Assembly: GCA_024693775.1 (NCBI GenBank)
Contig: JAILKL010000030.1
Span: forward strand, 1-58,308
DNA from: Pseudobutyrivibrio sp.
GTDB taxonomy: Bacteria > Bacillota > Clostridia > Lachnospirales > Lachnospiraceae
Direction: 5' to 3'
Length of the DNA stretch: 58,308 nt
Positions within the stretch are counted from its first letter, which is position 1, and the number at the start of each line of letters is the position of its first letter. The translations under genes were made by a program, and so were the position numbers. Shown piece after piece: positions 1 to 7,575 of this stretch. Below the pieces are notes generated by a model. The model saw only the letters and a list, made by a program, of their open reading frames with translations. It had not been told where the DNA came from and did no database searches.

Positions 1-23
1 TTGCCCTTAGCAGCAACTCGTTT

Positions 24-52
24 ATATTATCACGATTGAAGCTTTTTGTCAA
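24..52 (-). promoter_or_regulatory. Promoter module 1 (closest to the left edge)
   Basis: Minus strand: TTGACA at 47-52, a 17-bp spacer, and TAATAT at 24-29. The transcript would start near position 17 and leave the window. Confidence 0.85.
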
Positions 53-126
53 CAACTTTTTAAATTTATTTTTCTTGATTTTCTTAGGAAAATCAAGGGC
101 TGCGACTCATTTGAGTCAGCTTGTAA

Positions 127-155
127 ATAGTATCATCTGCAAGGCATTTTGTCAA
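127..155 (-). promoter_or_regulatory. Promoter module 2
   Basis: Minus strand: TTGACA at 150-155, a 17-bp spacer, and TACTAT at 127-132. A 14-bp palindrome, GACTCATTTGAGTC (104-117), lies just after the expected start point. A 10-bp inverted repeat at 74-97 lies between this module and module 1. Confidence 0.8.
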
Positions 156-218
156 GCACTTTTTTACTATTTTTTGCTGTGCTTTCAAGCTATAATGCTT
201 ATCGGCGACAGCCTGTTA

Positions 219-247
219 ATAGTATCACCGAGACAAGCTTTTGTCAA
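219..247 (-). promoter_or_regulatory. Promoter module 3
   Basis: Minus strand: TTGACA at 242-247, a 17-bp spacer, and TACTAT at 219-224. It points the same way as its neighbours. Confidence 0.8.
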
Positions 248-335
248 GGAGTTTTTACTATTTTTGTGTCGCTATTTTTAGTGATATTTACTAGCTTTTC
301 TCGCTTTTATACCACACGTTTGCGACAGCTCGTTT

Positions 336-364
336 ATGATATCAAACAGACTGCCAACCGTCAA
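336..364 (-). promoter_or_regulatory. Promoter module 4 (outermost)
   Basis: Minus strand: TTGACG at 359-364, a 17-bp spacer, and TATCAT at 336-341. It is the weakest of the four and begins 16 bp beyond the stop codon of the aldolase gene. Confidence 0.7.
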
Positions 365-379
365 CCATTTTTTTCATTT

Positions 380-1402
380 TTAAAGGATTTTTTTAAGCTC
401 TTCTACCTGATCAGAATTAGTAGCCCAGCTAGTGGCTATTCTAATAACAGTATGTGTATTATCATACTTTTCCCAAAAGCCATATTCCAGCTTTGTTTTA
501 AGCACATCTAATTCTTTATTACTCATTACAACGAATATTTGATTAGTAGGGTTATCTATATAGAAGGTATACCCTTTTTCCTTAAGGTACTCTCTAATCG
601 TATTAGCATGCTCTACTGCTGATTTACCCATATTCATATATAAATCATCTGTAAACAATGCATCAAACTGAACGCCCAGTAATCTACCTTTAGCAAGAAG
701 AGCTCCATGTTGTTTAATCTGTGTGATTATATGCTTTGGAGTATTGCCTTTTGTAAATACCACTGCTTCTCCAAATAATGCGCCAACCTTTGTTCCACCA
801 ATATAGAATACATCTGATAATGCAGCTATGTCTGCCATTGTCAAATCATTCTGGGCTGCTAGGCCATATGCTAATCTAGCCCCATCTATAAATAAAGGTA
901 TATCGTATTCTTTACATATAGAAGAAATGTCTTCAAGTTCTTTTCTAGTATATATTGTTCCATACTCTGTTGGATATGAAATATATACCATGCCTGGATG
1001 AACCATGTGCTCGCAGCTGCCGTCGCTATAATGATCGGCTATTAGTTGTTTTAACTCGCCTGCGTCGATTTTTCCATCATGATTTGGTATAGTAATGACC
1101 TTGTGTCCGCTATACTCTATTGCTCCAGCTTCGTGTACAGCCACGTGACCTGTCTCAGCTGCGACTACGCCTTCATAATTAGAAAGCATAGAGTCAATTA
1201 CTGTTTGATTGGTCTGAGTACCTCCAACAAGAAAATATATATCTGCATCTGGACACTTTATATATTCCTTAATCTTCTCTTTGGCTGACTGGCAATAAAT
1301 ATCCTCTCCGTAGCCTGGTGTAGAAACCATATTGCTTTTGGTCAATGCCTCTAGAACCTTTGGATGACACCCCTCAGCGTAATCGCATGAAAAATATAAC
1401 AT
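380..1402 (-). CDS. ltaA: Low-specificity L-threonine aldolase family protein
   Basis: This 340-residue protein belongs to the beta-eliminating lyase / threonine aldolase family of cytoplasmic PLP enzymes. The family cleaves L-threonine or allo-threonine to glycine and acetaldehyde. The PLP lysine is expected at Lys205 in IGGTKVGALFGE. Asp173 in FIDGAR should contact the cofactor pyridine, and the His86/His90 region (ETGHVAVHEAG) matches the family active site. Length is normal for the family. The ATG follows AAGGAGAAGAAGG. It stands alone between tRNA-Ser and the tandem promoters. Substrate stereospecificity cannot be read from the sequence, and a related beta-eliminating lyase is the main alternative. 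Confidence 0.85.
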   Translation of the reverse strand: MLYFSCDYAEGCHPKVLEALTKSNMVSTPGYGEDIYCQSAKEKIKEYIKCPDADIYFLVGGTQTNQTVIDSMLSNYEGVVAAETGHVAVHEAGAIEYSGHKVITIPNHDGKIDAGELKQLIADHYSDGSCEHMVHPGMVYISYPTEYGTIYTRKELEDISSICKEYDIPLFIDGARLAYGLAAQNDLTMADIAALSDVFYIGGTKVGALFGEAVVFTKGNTPKHIITQIKQHGALLAKGRLLGVQFDALFTDDLYMNMGKSAVEHANTIREYLKEKGYTFYIDNPTNQIFVVMSNKELDVLKTKLEYGFWEKYDNTHTVIRIATSWATNSDQVEELKKIL

Positions 1403-1554
1403 TCCTTCTTCTCCTTTATATTTGAATTTAAATTATATGTATTATAACAGCATTGAAAATTAATATAAGCCCCTAATTACTGTTTTATTAAATCTATAAT
1501 GTGAATACTGGGATTTGTAATAATCAGATCTGATAAGACAAAAAGAATTTTATA

Positions 1555-1587
1555 TAACAAAAAAAGCAACCGCATATGCGATTGCTT
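1555..1587 (-). terminator. Terminator of tRNA-Ser
   Basis: Minus strand: a stem with arms at 1564-1573 and 1578-1587 (AAGCAAT/GUUGCUU plus CGCA/UGCG) is followed by seven Ts. It begins eight bases after the tRNA 3' end. Confidence 0.85.
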
Positions 1588-1594
1588 ATGTAAC

Positions 1595-1679
1595 GCAGAG
1601 GGTGGGATTCGAACCCACGCGCCCTTGCGGACAAACGGTTTTCAAGACCGCCTCGTTATGACCACTTCGATACCTCTGC
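1595..1679 (-). tRNA. tRNA-Ser (UGA)
   Basis: The 85-nt sequence folds as a class II tRNA. The acceptor stem is GCAGAGG/CCTCTGC, the anticodon loop is CTTGAAA with anticodon TGA, there is a long variable arm, and the T loop is GTTCGAATC. CCA is not encoded. It has its own promoter and terminator, so it is a single-gene transcription unit. Confidence 0.95.
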
Positions 1680-1703
1680 ATGTATCTCTCGGACACGAGT
1701 AGT

Positions 1704-1732
1704 ATAATACCATCCTGGCCACTGGATGTCAA
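1704..1732 (-). promoter_or_regulatory. Promoter of tRNA-Ser
   Basis: Minus strand: TTGACA (1727-1732), a 17-bp spacer, TATTAT (1704-1709). The tRNA 5' end is 24 bp downstream of the -10. Confidence 0.85.
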
Positions 1733-1789
1733 CAAGATTTACCAACTTTTTTCCAAAAATTATGAATTCAGAATATTGTTTATGCTGCT

Positions 1790-1818
1790 ATAAAATGCCT
1801 GATTTTTCGCAGGCATTT
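1790..1818 (-). terminator. Terminator after ispD
   Basis: Minus strand: AAATGCCTG pairs with CAGGCATTT (1793-1801 with 1810-1818). The U tract is short (TTTTATAG). The hairpin lies ten bases past the ispD stop. Confidence 0.7.
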
Positions 1819-1828
1819 AGCAGATAAA

Positions 1829-2518
1829 CTATCGTCTATTTTTAAGAATTGCTTCTCCAAAAGCAATGTCCTCTGGAGTAGTTACTTTTATGTTTAAATA
1901 TGAGCCCTCGATCATATGCACATCATGGTTTGTAGCGCGCTCTACCACCATAGCATCATCAGTAATATCTGTATCTGCGCTAGCTATGATTTTGTCATAG
2001 GCTCCTTTTATAAGATTGTATTCAAAGCACTGAGGTGTCTGCACTACCCAAACATTGCTGCGTGCAGGAGTATCTAGCACCTTTCTGTGATCATCTGTAA
2101 TCTTGACTGTATCCTTTGTAGGCATGCCGACTACGCATGACTCATAAAGCGCAACTGCAGACATACATCTATGAATAATATCAATAGATACAAATGCTCT
2201 AGCACAATCGTGTATAAGCACATATCCATCATCTATAGCCTGTAAGCCCGCATATACGGAATCGTAACGTTCTTCTCCGCCTTCTACAATGGCTACACAT
2301 TTGGTGATTCCATAGCGTTGAATGATTTCCTTACGGCATTTTTCTATATCACCAGGCGCCACTACGAGCACAATCTGAGTGCATTTGCTTTCCTGAAATG
2401 TCTTGAGACAGTGAGCCATAAGTGGCATACCACCTAAATTCATATATTGTTTAGGAATTTCCTGCTGCATCCTTTTTCCAGAACCAGCAGCTAGTACTAT
2501 TGCAGTAAATTTATTCAT
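1829..2518 (-). CDS. ispD: 2-C-methyl-D-erythritol 4-phosphate cytidylyltransferase
   Basis: This 229-residue enzyme joins CTP and MEP to give CDP-methylerythritol in the non-mevalonate isoprenoid pathway. The N-terminal VLAAGSGKRM loop and the PKQY motif bind the nucleotide. VLIHDCARAFV and the C-terminal NIKVTTPEDI segment match the family. Length is typical. The ATG is preceded by AGGAGA at good spacing. It is downstream of tsaD and ends at its own hairpin. No ispF follows it here. Confidence 0.95.
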   Translation of the reverse strand: MNKFTAIVLAAGSGKRMQQEIPKQYMNLGGMPLMAHCLKTFQESKCTQIVLVVAPGDIEKCRKEIIQRYGITKCVAIVEGGEERYDSVYAGLQAIDDGYVLIHDCARAFVSIDIIHRCMSAVALYESCVVGMPTKDTVKITDDHRKVLDTPARSNVWVVQTPQCFEYNLIKGAYDKIIASADTDITDDAMVVERATNHDVHMIEGSYLNIKVTTPEDIAFGEAILKNRR

Positions 2519-2568
2519 AAGTATTCTCCTGAAGTCGCCTACAAAAAGTATTTAAAACAATCTCTACA

Positions 2569-3594
2569 CTAGCGTTCCCCTAATTTAAGGTTTGGAATGG
2601 CATTTAAATCCCATCCATCACGTCTGCCTGCCAAATATTCATAATACCCCGCTGCACCTATCATAGCAGCATTGTCAGTACATAAAATTGGAGATGGATG
2701 ATAGAATTCCACTCCCTTTTCCTGACACATTTTTTCCATTGCTGCACGCAATGTTTGATTGGATGCCACACCACCTGCAATGGCAAATTTATCCATTTTA
2801 AATTCATCGATAGCCATAGCTGCATGCTCGCATAATGTATCGATAACCGTCTGCTGAAACGATGCTGCTATATCTGCATCATTAACAGGCTCGCCCTTCA
2901 TTTGGGCACCGTTGATATAATTGAGTACCTGTGATTTTAGACCGCTGAATGAGAAGTCATAAACCCCATCAGATACCTTTGGTCTAGTAAAGGAAATGGC
3001 ATTAGGATTGCCCTCGTGAGCAGCCTTTTCGATTTTAGGACCACCTGGATAACCTAGACCGATAGCTCTAGCTACCTTGTCAAAGGCCTCTCCTGCTGCA
3101 TCATCTCTAGTACGTCCAAGTATTTCGTATTTACCATAATCTGCTACTCTTACAAGATGTGTATGACCACCTGATACAACTAAGCATAAGAATGGTGGCT
3201 TTAGCTCTTTGTTTTCGATGTAATTGGCACTAATATGGCCTTCAATATGATGAACACCAATTAGCGGTAATCCTGAAGCATACGCAATAGCCTTTGCCTC
3301 TGCTACGCCAACTAGCAATGCTCCAACTAGGCCTGGTCCGTAGGTAACGGCTATGGCATCCATATCCTCCAAGCCCATGTCAGCATCATCAAGAGCCTGC
3401 TCTATAACCTGATTGATTCTCTCAATGTGCTTTCTAGATGCTATCTCTGGAACAACTCCACCATACAATGTATGAAGTGGAATCTGAGTGGAGATAACAT
3501 TACTTTTCACATCCCTACCGTTTACAACAACAGCTGCTGCTGTTTCGTCGCAGGAACTTTCTATAGCAAGTATTTTTATTTCTTTAGAATTCAT
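2569..3594 (-). CDS. tsaD: tRNA N6-adenosine threonylcarbamoyltransferase TsaD
   Basis: TsaD transfers threonylcarbamoyl from threonylcarbamoyl-AMP to A37 of ANN-decoding tRNAs, with TsaB and TsaE. The N-terminus carries the ASKHA fold start ([10 protein letters not shown]). [12 protein letters not shown] supplies the metal-binding histidines, and VSGGHTHLV and FSGLKSQV match the family. A start three codons upstream (3603) is possible, but its AAAGG would abut the ATG. For the start at 3594 (341 residues) the same AAAGGA is about 8 bp away, so I prefer it. The 5' end overlaps the upstream membrane-protein gene by 11 bp. Partners tsaB and tsaE are about 2-3 kb upstream in the same gene run. 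Confidence 0.95.
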   Translation of the reverse strand: MNSKEIKILAIESSCDETAAAVVVNGRDVKSNVISTQIPLHTLYGGVVPEIASRKHIERINQVIEQALDDADMGLEDMDAIAVTYGPGLVGALLVGVAEAKAIAYASGLPLIGVHHIEGHISANYIENKELKPPFLCLVVSGGHTHLVRVADYGKYEILGRTRDDAAGEAFDKVARAIGLGYPGGPKIEKAAHEGNPNAISFTRPKVSDGVYDFSFSGLKSQVLNYINGAQMKGEPVNDADIAASFQQTVIDTLCEHAAMAIDEFKMDKFAIAGGVASNQTLRAAMEKMCQEKGVEFYHPSPILCTDNAAMIGAAGYYEYLAGRRDGWDLNAIPNLKLGER

Positions 3595-4168
3595 CTGTAT
3601 CATCCTTTGGTGACAACTGCCAAGTTAAAATCTTCCAGTTGCCATTATCATCCTTTCGCAAACAAAAATCTTCGTATGTTCTAGTGTAAGTAGAACCTTC
3701 GCGAATAAAATAATAGGCGGACACGAATGCGCATTCATATCCATTTATTTCTTCGTATCTAACTTCTTTTGAAGCACTGACTGAACTGGAAACAATTATA
3801 CGTTGTCTGTTGTGGTAATCCTCTATTTCTGAAGAAAGCGATAAGACATACTGATCCCTTGGATTGTAATTTAGGAGCTCATCGTCTAAAAGACATCTGG
3901 CTTGGTCAGCCATCTTTGAAAGCTCCTCATCTGTGAAATCCTCAGCATAATATGCCGTAATGATTCTGTTGTACCATTTTACAACTGATCGTGGCGTAAC
4001 TGGGTAATCAGTGGCAAAATTCTTGGTTAGAATTGCCTGTACCTCAGATAGCTCAACCTTGTCTTCAGCCTTTACCAAATCCTGCTTGTGTGATAGATAA
4101 GCATAGTATCCCACTACCAGTGTTACCATACATACAACCGCTACAATTATTCGCAGTGCTCTTTTCAT
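3584..4168 (-). CDS. Membrane-anchored protein of unknown function
   Basis: This 194-residue protein has a basic N-terminus and one hydrophobic segment (about residues 5-25), then a soluble domain that is probably extracytoplasmic. There is no lipobox. The C-terminal part (about 130-190: [24 protein letters not shown]) resembles the small alpha-plus-beta folds of secreted NTF2-like or lipoprotein domains. It may belong to a Lachnospiraceae family listed as DUF6715; I am not certain. It is tightly placed between rnz (1-bp gap) and tsaD (11-bp overlap), so it is co-transcribed with tRNA-maturation genes. No function can be assigned. Confidence 0.8.
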   Translation of the reverse strand: MKRALRIIVAVVCMVTLVVGYYAYLSHKQDLVKAEDKVELSEVQAILTKNFATDYPVTPRSVVKWYNRIITAYYAEDFTDEELSKMADQARCLLDDELLNYNPRDQYVLSLSSEIEDYHNRQRIIVSSSVSASKEVRYEEINGYECAFVSAYYFIREGSTYTRTYEDFCLRKDDNGNWKILTWQLSPKDDTDEF

Positions 4169-4169
4169 A

Positions 4170-5081
4170 TTACCCCTCCGTAAAATCTAATTCTACGAAC
4201 TTGCCATCTTCTCCCAACTGAGCCTGTGGAAATATCTCACAGACCTTTTTCATATATCTTTTATGACCTGTCATGGATGGTGAAAAGTGTGTAAGCCAAA
4301 GCTCTGAAACCTCAGCTTCCTTTGCCACCTGCGCAGCCTCATAAAAAGTCATGTGTTTATTTTGTTTTGCTTTGGCTAGCTTTTCCTCCTCGGCATACAT
4401 TCCCTCGCATATTAAAAGGTCTGCACCCTTTGCCGATTGAACCAAAGACTTTGTAGGTCTAGTGTCTGTACAATATGTAACCTTTATGCCTTTTCTGGCA
4501 CTACCCATAACCATATCTGGTGTATAGGTCTGACCTTCGTATTCAACACTATTACCTTTTTGAAGTGGATTCCATAATGTAACAGGAAGGCCTAAGCTCT
4601 TAGCCGCCTCCACATCGAATCTGCCCTGTCTAGGGATATCTATCGTATATCCGTAGCAAAGTACATTATGATTTACCTTGAATGCATGAATGTGATATCC
4701 CAAAATTTCGATATCTTCTTCAGCCTCTTTTATTTCGTGAAAACGAATTTCGAATGGGAGCTCAGGTGCAATAACTCTGAGAGCATTTACAACTCTTTCG
4801 ACTCCCTTTGGGCCTATGATAGTCACAGGCTCAACTCTATCTGAATTGCCCATGGATAATAAGAATCCCGGCAAACCACTGACATGATCTGCATGAAAAT
4901 GGGTAATACAAATCACCGATATAGGGTTTGGTGAAAAACCTGCTTCTCTGAGAGCCACCTGTGTGCCCTCACCACAATCTACAAGAAGCCCCTCGCCATT
5001 GTATCTGAACAAACACGAAGTAAGCCATCTATTAGGAAGAGGCATCATACCTGCTGTTCCCAACAAACAAACATCTAACAT
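4170..5081 (-). CDS. rnz: Ribonuclease Z
   Basis: This 303-residue metallo-beta-lactamase-fold endonuclease removes 3' trailers from tRNA precursors. The zinc motif HFHADH is at about residues 61-66. LLVDCGEGTQVAL (about 33-45), the exosite-side region and the C-terminal LTHFSPS histidine match RNase Z of the ElaC type. Length is standard. Both tRNAs in this window lack an encoded CCA, which is the kind of substrate RNase Z processes. It lies within the tsa/rimI run, 29 bp after rimI. Confidence 0.95.
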   Translation of the reverse strand: MLDVCLLGTAGMMPLPNRWLTSCLFRYNGEGLLVDCGEGTQVALREAGFSPNPISVICITHFHADHVSGLPGFLLSMGNSDRVEPVTIIGPKGVERVVNALRVIAPELPFEIRFHEIKEAEEDIEILGYHIHAFKVNHNVLCYGYTIDIPRQGRFDVEAAKSLGLPVTLWNPLQKGNSVEYEGQTYTPDMVMGSARKGIKVTYCTDTRPTKSLVQSAKGADLLICEGMYAEEEKLAKAKQNKHMTFYEAAQVAKEAEVSELWLTHFSPSMTGHKRYMKKVCEIFPQAQLGEDGKFVELDFTEG

Positions 5082-5110
5082 CTATAATTCCTTTCAAGCT
5101 GCAACAGCCA

Positions 5111-5551
5111 CTACATATGTAATGACATGCATATAGCATCTTCTACAGGATTGCTGTAGAAGTATTTTCTTTTTCCAATTTCCTCAAAGCCTAGGCTATT
5201 GTAAAGTGATCTAGCGGCTGCATTTGATTCTCTGACCTCTAGAAAAACTGTGTCTATTGAATTCTTAGAAAGCGCAGCAAACGCCTCTGTAAGTAAAGAC
5301 CTACCAAGGCCTTTTCCTCTGTATTCTAAATCAACAACAATATCCGGAAGTTCTGCCTCTGGAGGAGTTAGATAAAAAACTGCGTATCCAGCCACTCTTT
5401 TATCATCCATGGCCACCATTACAAAGGCGTGATCTGAATTGATTGCCTCGATATATGAATCAGCCTTCCATGGATTGGGCATAGATTCCATTTCTATGGA
5501 AGCAATCTGATCCACCTCGTCTACTGTGGCAAGTCTAAAATCAAAAGCCAT
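5111..5551 (-). CDS. rimI: Ribosomal-protein-alanine N-acetyltransferase
   Basis: This 146-residue GNAT-fold enzyme acetylates the N-terminal alanine of ribosomal protein S18 in model bacteria. The acetyl-CoA loop is RGKGLGRSLL (about 80-89), and ESNAAARSLYNSLGFEEIGKRKYFY is split here as ESNAAARSLYNSLGF followed by EEIGKRKYFY, the usual C-terminal signature. Its ATG overlaps the tsaB stop codon by one base (TAATG), which indicates translational coupling. The tsaE-tsaB-rimI order is conserved in many bacteria. Confidence 0.93.
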   Translation of the reverse strand: MAFDFRLATVDEVDQIASIEMESMPNPWKADSYIEAINSDHAFVMVAMDDKRVAGYAVFYLTPPEAELPDIVVDLEYRGKGLGRSLLTEAFAALSKNSIDTVFLEVRESNAAARSLYNSLGFEEIGKRKYFYSNPVEDAICMSLHM

Positions 5552-6276
5552 TAAGCTTTTCCTTCCTTTTCTAGACGTTCTTTTTCCATACGCTCTCTTT
5601 CGGCCTGAGATAGTCTAAGATACTCAGGTCTGTGATCTGCAGCTGGCTCGCAATCGCCATTTGCATAGTAAATAGAACCTAATGTAGCCACTGAAGCAGC
5701 ATGCTGTCTATTTAGATGCGCTGGAGCAAATCTATAGTCTACCTTTATGATGTCGGCAATAGTGTCCTTGAATACAGGGACTCCATCACCTAAAAAAGTA
5801 ACTGCCTCGCCAAGCTTATTGATTTCCTCTGCAATGTCATGGAAATCGCAGGCACACTGTTCCTTTATGACAGTAAATGTGCCATCGGCCTCGAATCTAT
5901 ATAGGCCGGTGTAAACCTGTCCTCGTCTAGCATCTAGTATAGGGCAGATAATTCCTGAATTGCCCCACATATTGAAAGCAATTGCGTCTACTGTAGGAAC
6001 CGATACGATAGGACATCCCATAGTAAGTCCCAATCCCTTTGCAGTGGCCGACGCAATACGAAGACCTGTGAATGAACCGGGTCCTGCTGAAACTGCAATA
6101 GCATCTACAGTATTAAGATCTAGCTCTATCATTTTAGAGAGCTCATCAAGCATAGGCAATAATGTCTGTGAATGTGTTTTCTTGTAACCTGTAGTATATT
6201 CACCTATTAAATTATCATCTTCTACAATGGCTACTGAGGCAACAAGGCCTGAGCCATCAATACCTAAAATCTTCAT
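5551..6276 (-). CDS. tsaB: tRNA threonylcarbamoyladenosine biosynthesis protein TsaB
   Basis: TsaB is a 241-residue, catalytically inactive paralogue of TsaD that forms the core of the t6A-modifying complex. The N-terminal ILGIDGSG and the hallmark GPGSFTGLRIASATAKGL are clear. The C-terminal tail is rich in charged residues (RERMEKERLEKEGK). It begins 4 bp after the tsaE stop and overlaps rimI by one base. Confidence 0.94.
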   Translation of the reverse strand: MKILGIDGSGLVASVAIVEDDNLIGEYTTGYKKTHSQTLLPMLDELSKMIELDLNTVDAIAVSAGPGSFTGLRIASATAKGLGLTMGCPIVSVPTVDAIAFNMWGNSGIICPILDARRGQVYTGLYRFEADGTFTVIKEQCACDFHDIAEEINKLGEAVTFLGDGVPVFKDTIADIIKVDYRFAPAHLNRQHAASVATLGSIYYANGDCEPAADHRPEYLRLSQAERERMEKERLEKEGKA

Positions 6277-6280
6277 TTTA

Positions 6281-6712
6281 TTAAACTGCTTCTACCGTAA
6301 TACGACGGTAATCAAATCCTTTTTCTAAATTTTTCTCGATGGTAACACGAGTATAATGCTCTGGCAAAATATCTTCGATAAGATTTGCCCACTCAATCAG
6401 AGAAACACCATCTCCGTATATGTAATCCTCGTAGCCAATCTCATCCATTTCCTCTACATCGCCTATACGATATACATCGAAATGATAAAATGGCAATCTA
6501 CCAGTGTCATAAACCTGAACAATGGTAAAGGTAGGACTGCAAATACTCTCGTCTATCTCTAGACCATCAGCAAAGCCTTGAGTAAATACAGTTTTTCCAA
6601 CTCCAAGGTCTCCGATTAGGGTGAAAACCTGGCCAGGAACTGCGGCTTTTGCAAGTCTACGACCTATTGATTCTGTTTCCTCTGGTGAGTTTGTTTCAAT
6701 TACTTCAATCAT
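6281..6712 (-). CDS. tsaE: tRNA threonylcarbamoyladenosine biosynthesis ATPase TsaE
   Basis: This 143-residue P-loop ATPase works with TsaB and TsaD in t6A synthesis. The Walker A motif is GDLGVGKT (about residues 38-45). SPTFTIVQVY and HFDVYRI are family signatures, and LIEWANLIEDILP is the usual C-terminal motif. The start overlaps the end of the upstream YcxB-like gene by 4 bp. Confidence 0.94.
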   Translation of the reverse strand: MIEVIETNSPEETESIGRRLAKAAVPGQVFTLIGDLGVGKTVFTQGFADGLEIDESICSPTFTIVQVYDTGRLPFYHFDVYRIGDVEEMDEIGYEDYIYGDGVSLIEWANLIEDILPEHYTRVTIEKNLEKGFDYRRITVEAV

Positions 6713-7215
6713 TTTATTGTATATTTATAATCCTCTACATGTGATTTTATGAAAGCTAAAATGGAATCATAGCTTTCTGTTATCTGGTCCTTTGGAATAA
6801 TATATGCATTTATGCGATTGGTGTATATAAGGAGGTAATCCTTCCATATAGTAACCTTGTATACATATTCCCATGGAAGCTCTGCTGGATTTTCAGCAGA
6901 TGGAGACGAAATAATAATAGCTTCTTCTGTAAGCTCATAATCAAGCGGGAACTTGAAAACATCCTGCTGCATTTGTAATTTAGCTTTTCCTTTTAAAGTA
7001 AAAGGAATATATAATGCAAACAAAACTGCGACTACTGGATATGCCACAATGTAAACTCCACTGAGTGTGTTGAATCTGGCTATCCACACAACAATAAGCA
7101 GACACGATACAATCAAGGAGAAAATCCCCTGTGTAGATGTGTATGCATGATGCATATTATATTTATATAAGTCCTGCTCTGATATTTTGGCGCTAAATGA
7201 AATATTCTGTCCCAT
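6709..7215 (-). CDS. YcxB-like two-helix membrane protein
   Basis: This 168-residue protein has a short soluble N-terminus, two membrane helices (about 29-50 and 54-75), and a C-terminal cytoplasmic domain. The segment with ELPWEYVYKVTIWKDYLLIY followed by AYIIPKDQI resembles the YcxB-like C-terminal domain found in many Firmicutes. The function of that family is not known. It is the first gene of the tsaE-tsaB-rimI-rnz run (4-bp overlap with tsaE). It sits behind a strong promoter and a roughly 240-nt structured leader, which is unusual for a small membrane protein. Confidence 0.75.
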   Translation of the reverse strand: MGQNISFSAKISEQDLYKYNMHHAYTSTQGIFSLIVSCLLIVVWIARFNTLSGVYIVAYPVVAVLFALYIPFTLKGKAKLQMQQDVFKFPLDYELTEEAIIISSPSAENPAELPWEYVYKVTIWKDYLLIYTNRINAYIIPKDQITESYDSILAFIKSHVEDYKYTIK

Positions 7216-7280
7216 AATCCCGTATTCCCCCTATTTTTTGTTATTTTACCATAAATACGTGTATAAAAAAATATTTAGTT

Positions 7281-7353
7281 AAAGGGCACCCACATTCCAC
7301 GCCATACAAGTACTCAATGTATCTTTATATGTGATGAAATATGGATGCCCTTT
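7281..7353 (-). ncRNA. Long hairpin in the leader of the YcxB-like gene, possibly a small RNA
   Basis: Minus strand: 7336-7353 pairs with 7281-7298 over 18 bp without a break (three G-U pairs; outer strand AAAGGGCAUCCA). The apical part can form a further AUACA/UGUAU stem. A run of seven Ts follows about nine bases after the stem. The RNA would be made from the promoter at 7465-7493. I do not recognise it as 6S RNA, a T-box or a known riboswitch. Confidence 0.45.
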
Positions 7354-7380
7354 ATCTAAAAAATATATTTGGACAAATTA

Positions 7381-7414
7381 AAACGCGAATCGAAACCCCT
7401 AACGATTCGCGTTT
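7381..7414 (-). repeat. 12-bp perfect inverted repeat in the same leader
   Basis: AAACGCGAATCG and its exact complement flank a 10-nt loop that reads TTAGGGGTTT on the minus strand. No U tract follows directly, so it is not an ordinary terminator. It lies about 45 nt after the predicted transcription start. Confidence 0.7.
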
Positions 7415-7464
7415 AACCATTTCTCCTAAAAAGCATTCGATTGTCGCTTTTCTCAACTAAAGTG

Positions 7465-7493
7465 AGTATATTACCTTTAGTCACTATTGTCAA
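7465..7493 (-). promoter_or_regulatory. Strong promoter upstream of the YcxB-like gene
   Basis: Minus strand: TTGACA (7488-7493), a 17-bp spacer, TATACT (7465-7470). The expected start near 7458 is about 240 bp before the first recognised start codon. Confidence 0.8.
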
Positions 7494-7575
7494 CGACAAT
7501 TCAGTGCTGTCTATTATTTTTGTTTGATTTTAATAAATTGGCGATGTTAAATGTGTGAAAATTCACAATAGGGGT

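Larger units (their letters stand above)
11..372 (-). repeat. Four tandem copies of a promoter module
   Basis: Four diverged copies of a roughly 50-bp module lie about 92-117 bp apart. Read on the minus strand, each has a -35 hexamer, a 17-bp spacer, a -10 hexamer and a similar start-region sequence (consensus near ACGAGCTGTCGC). Similarity outside the two hexamers suggests the whole module was duplicated. All copies point off the left edge of the window. Arrays like this are typical of rRNA operons in Firmicutes, so a 16S gene just to the left is likely, but it is not in view. The copies contain no coding sequence. Confidence 0.8.

Noticed and set aside
36-511. Plus-strand open frames across the left end
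   Set aside because: They overlap the four promoter modules and the aldolase gene, have no ribosome binding sites, and show low-complexity Phe/Leu-rich products.
7281-7353. 6S RNA or T-box
   Set aside because: There is no T-box specifier or conserved T-box sequence, and the unbroken 18-bp stem lacks the large central bubble expected of 6S RNA.
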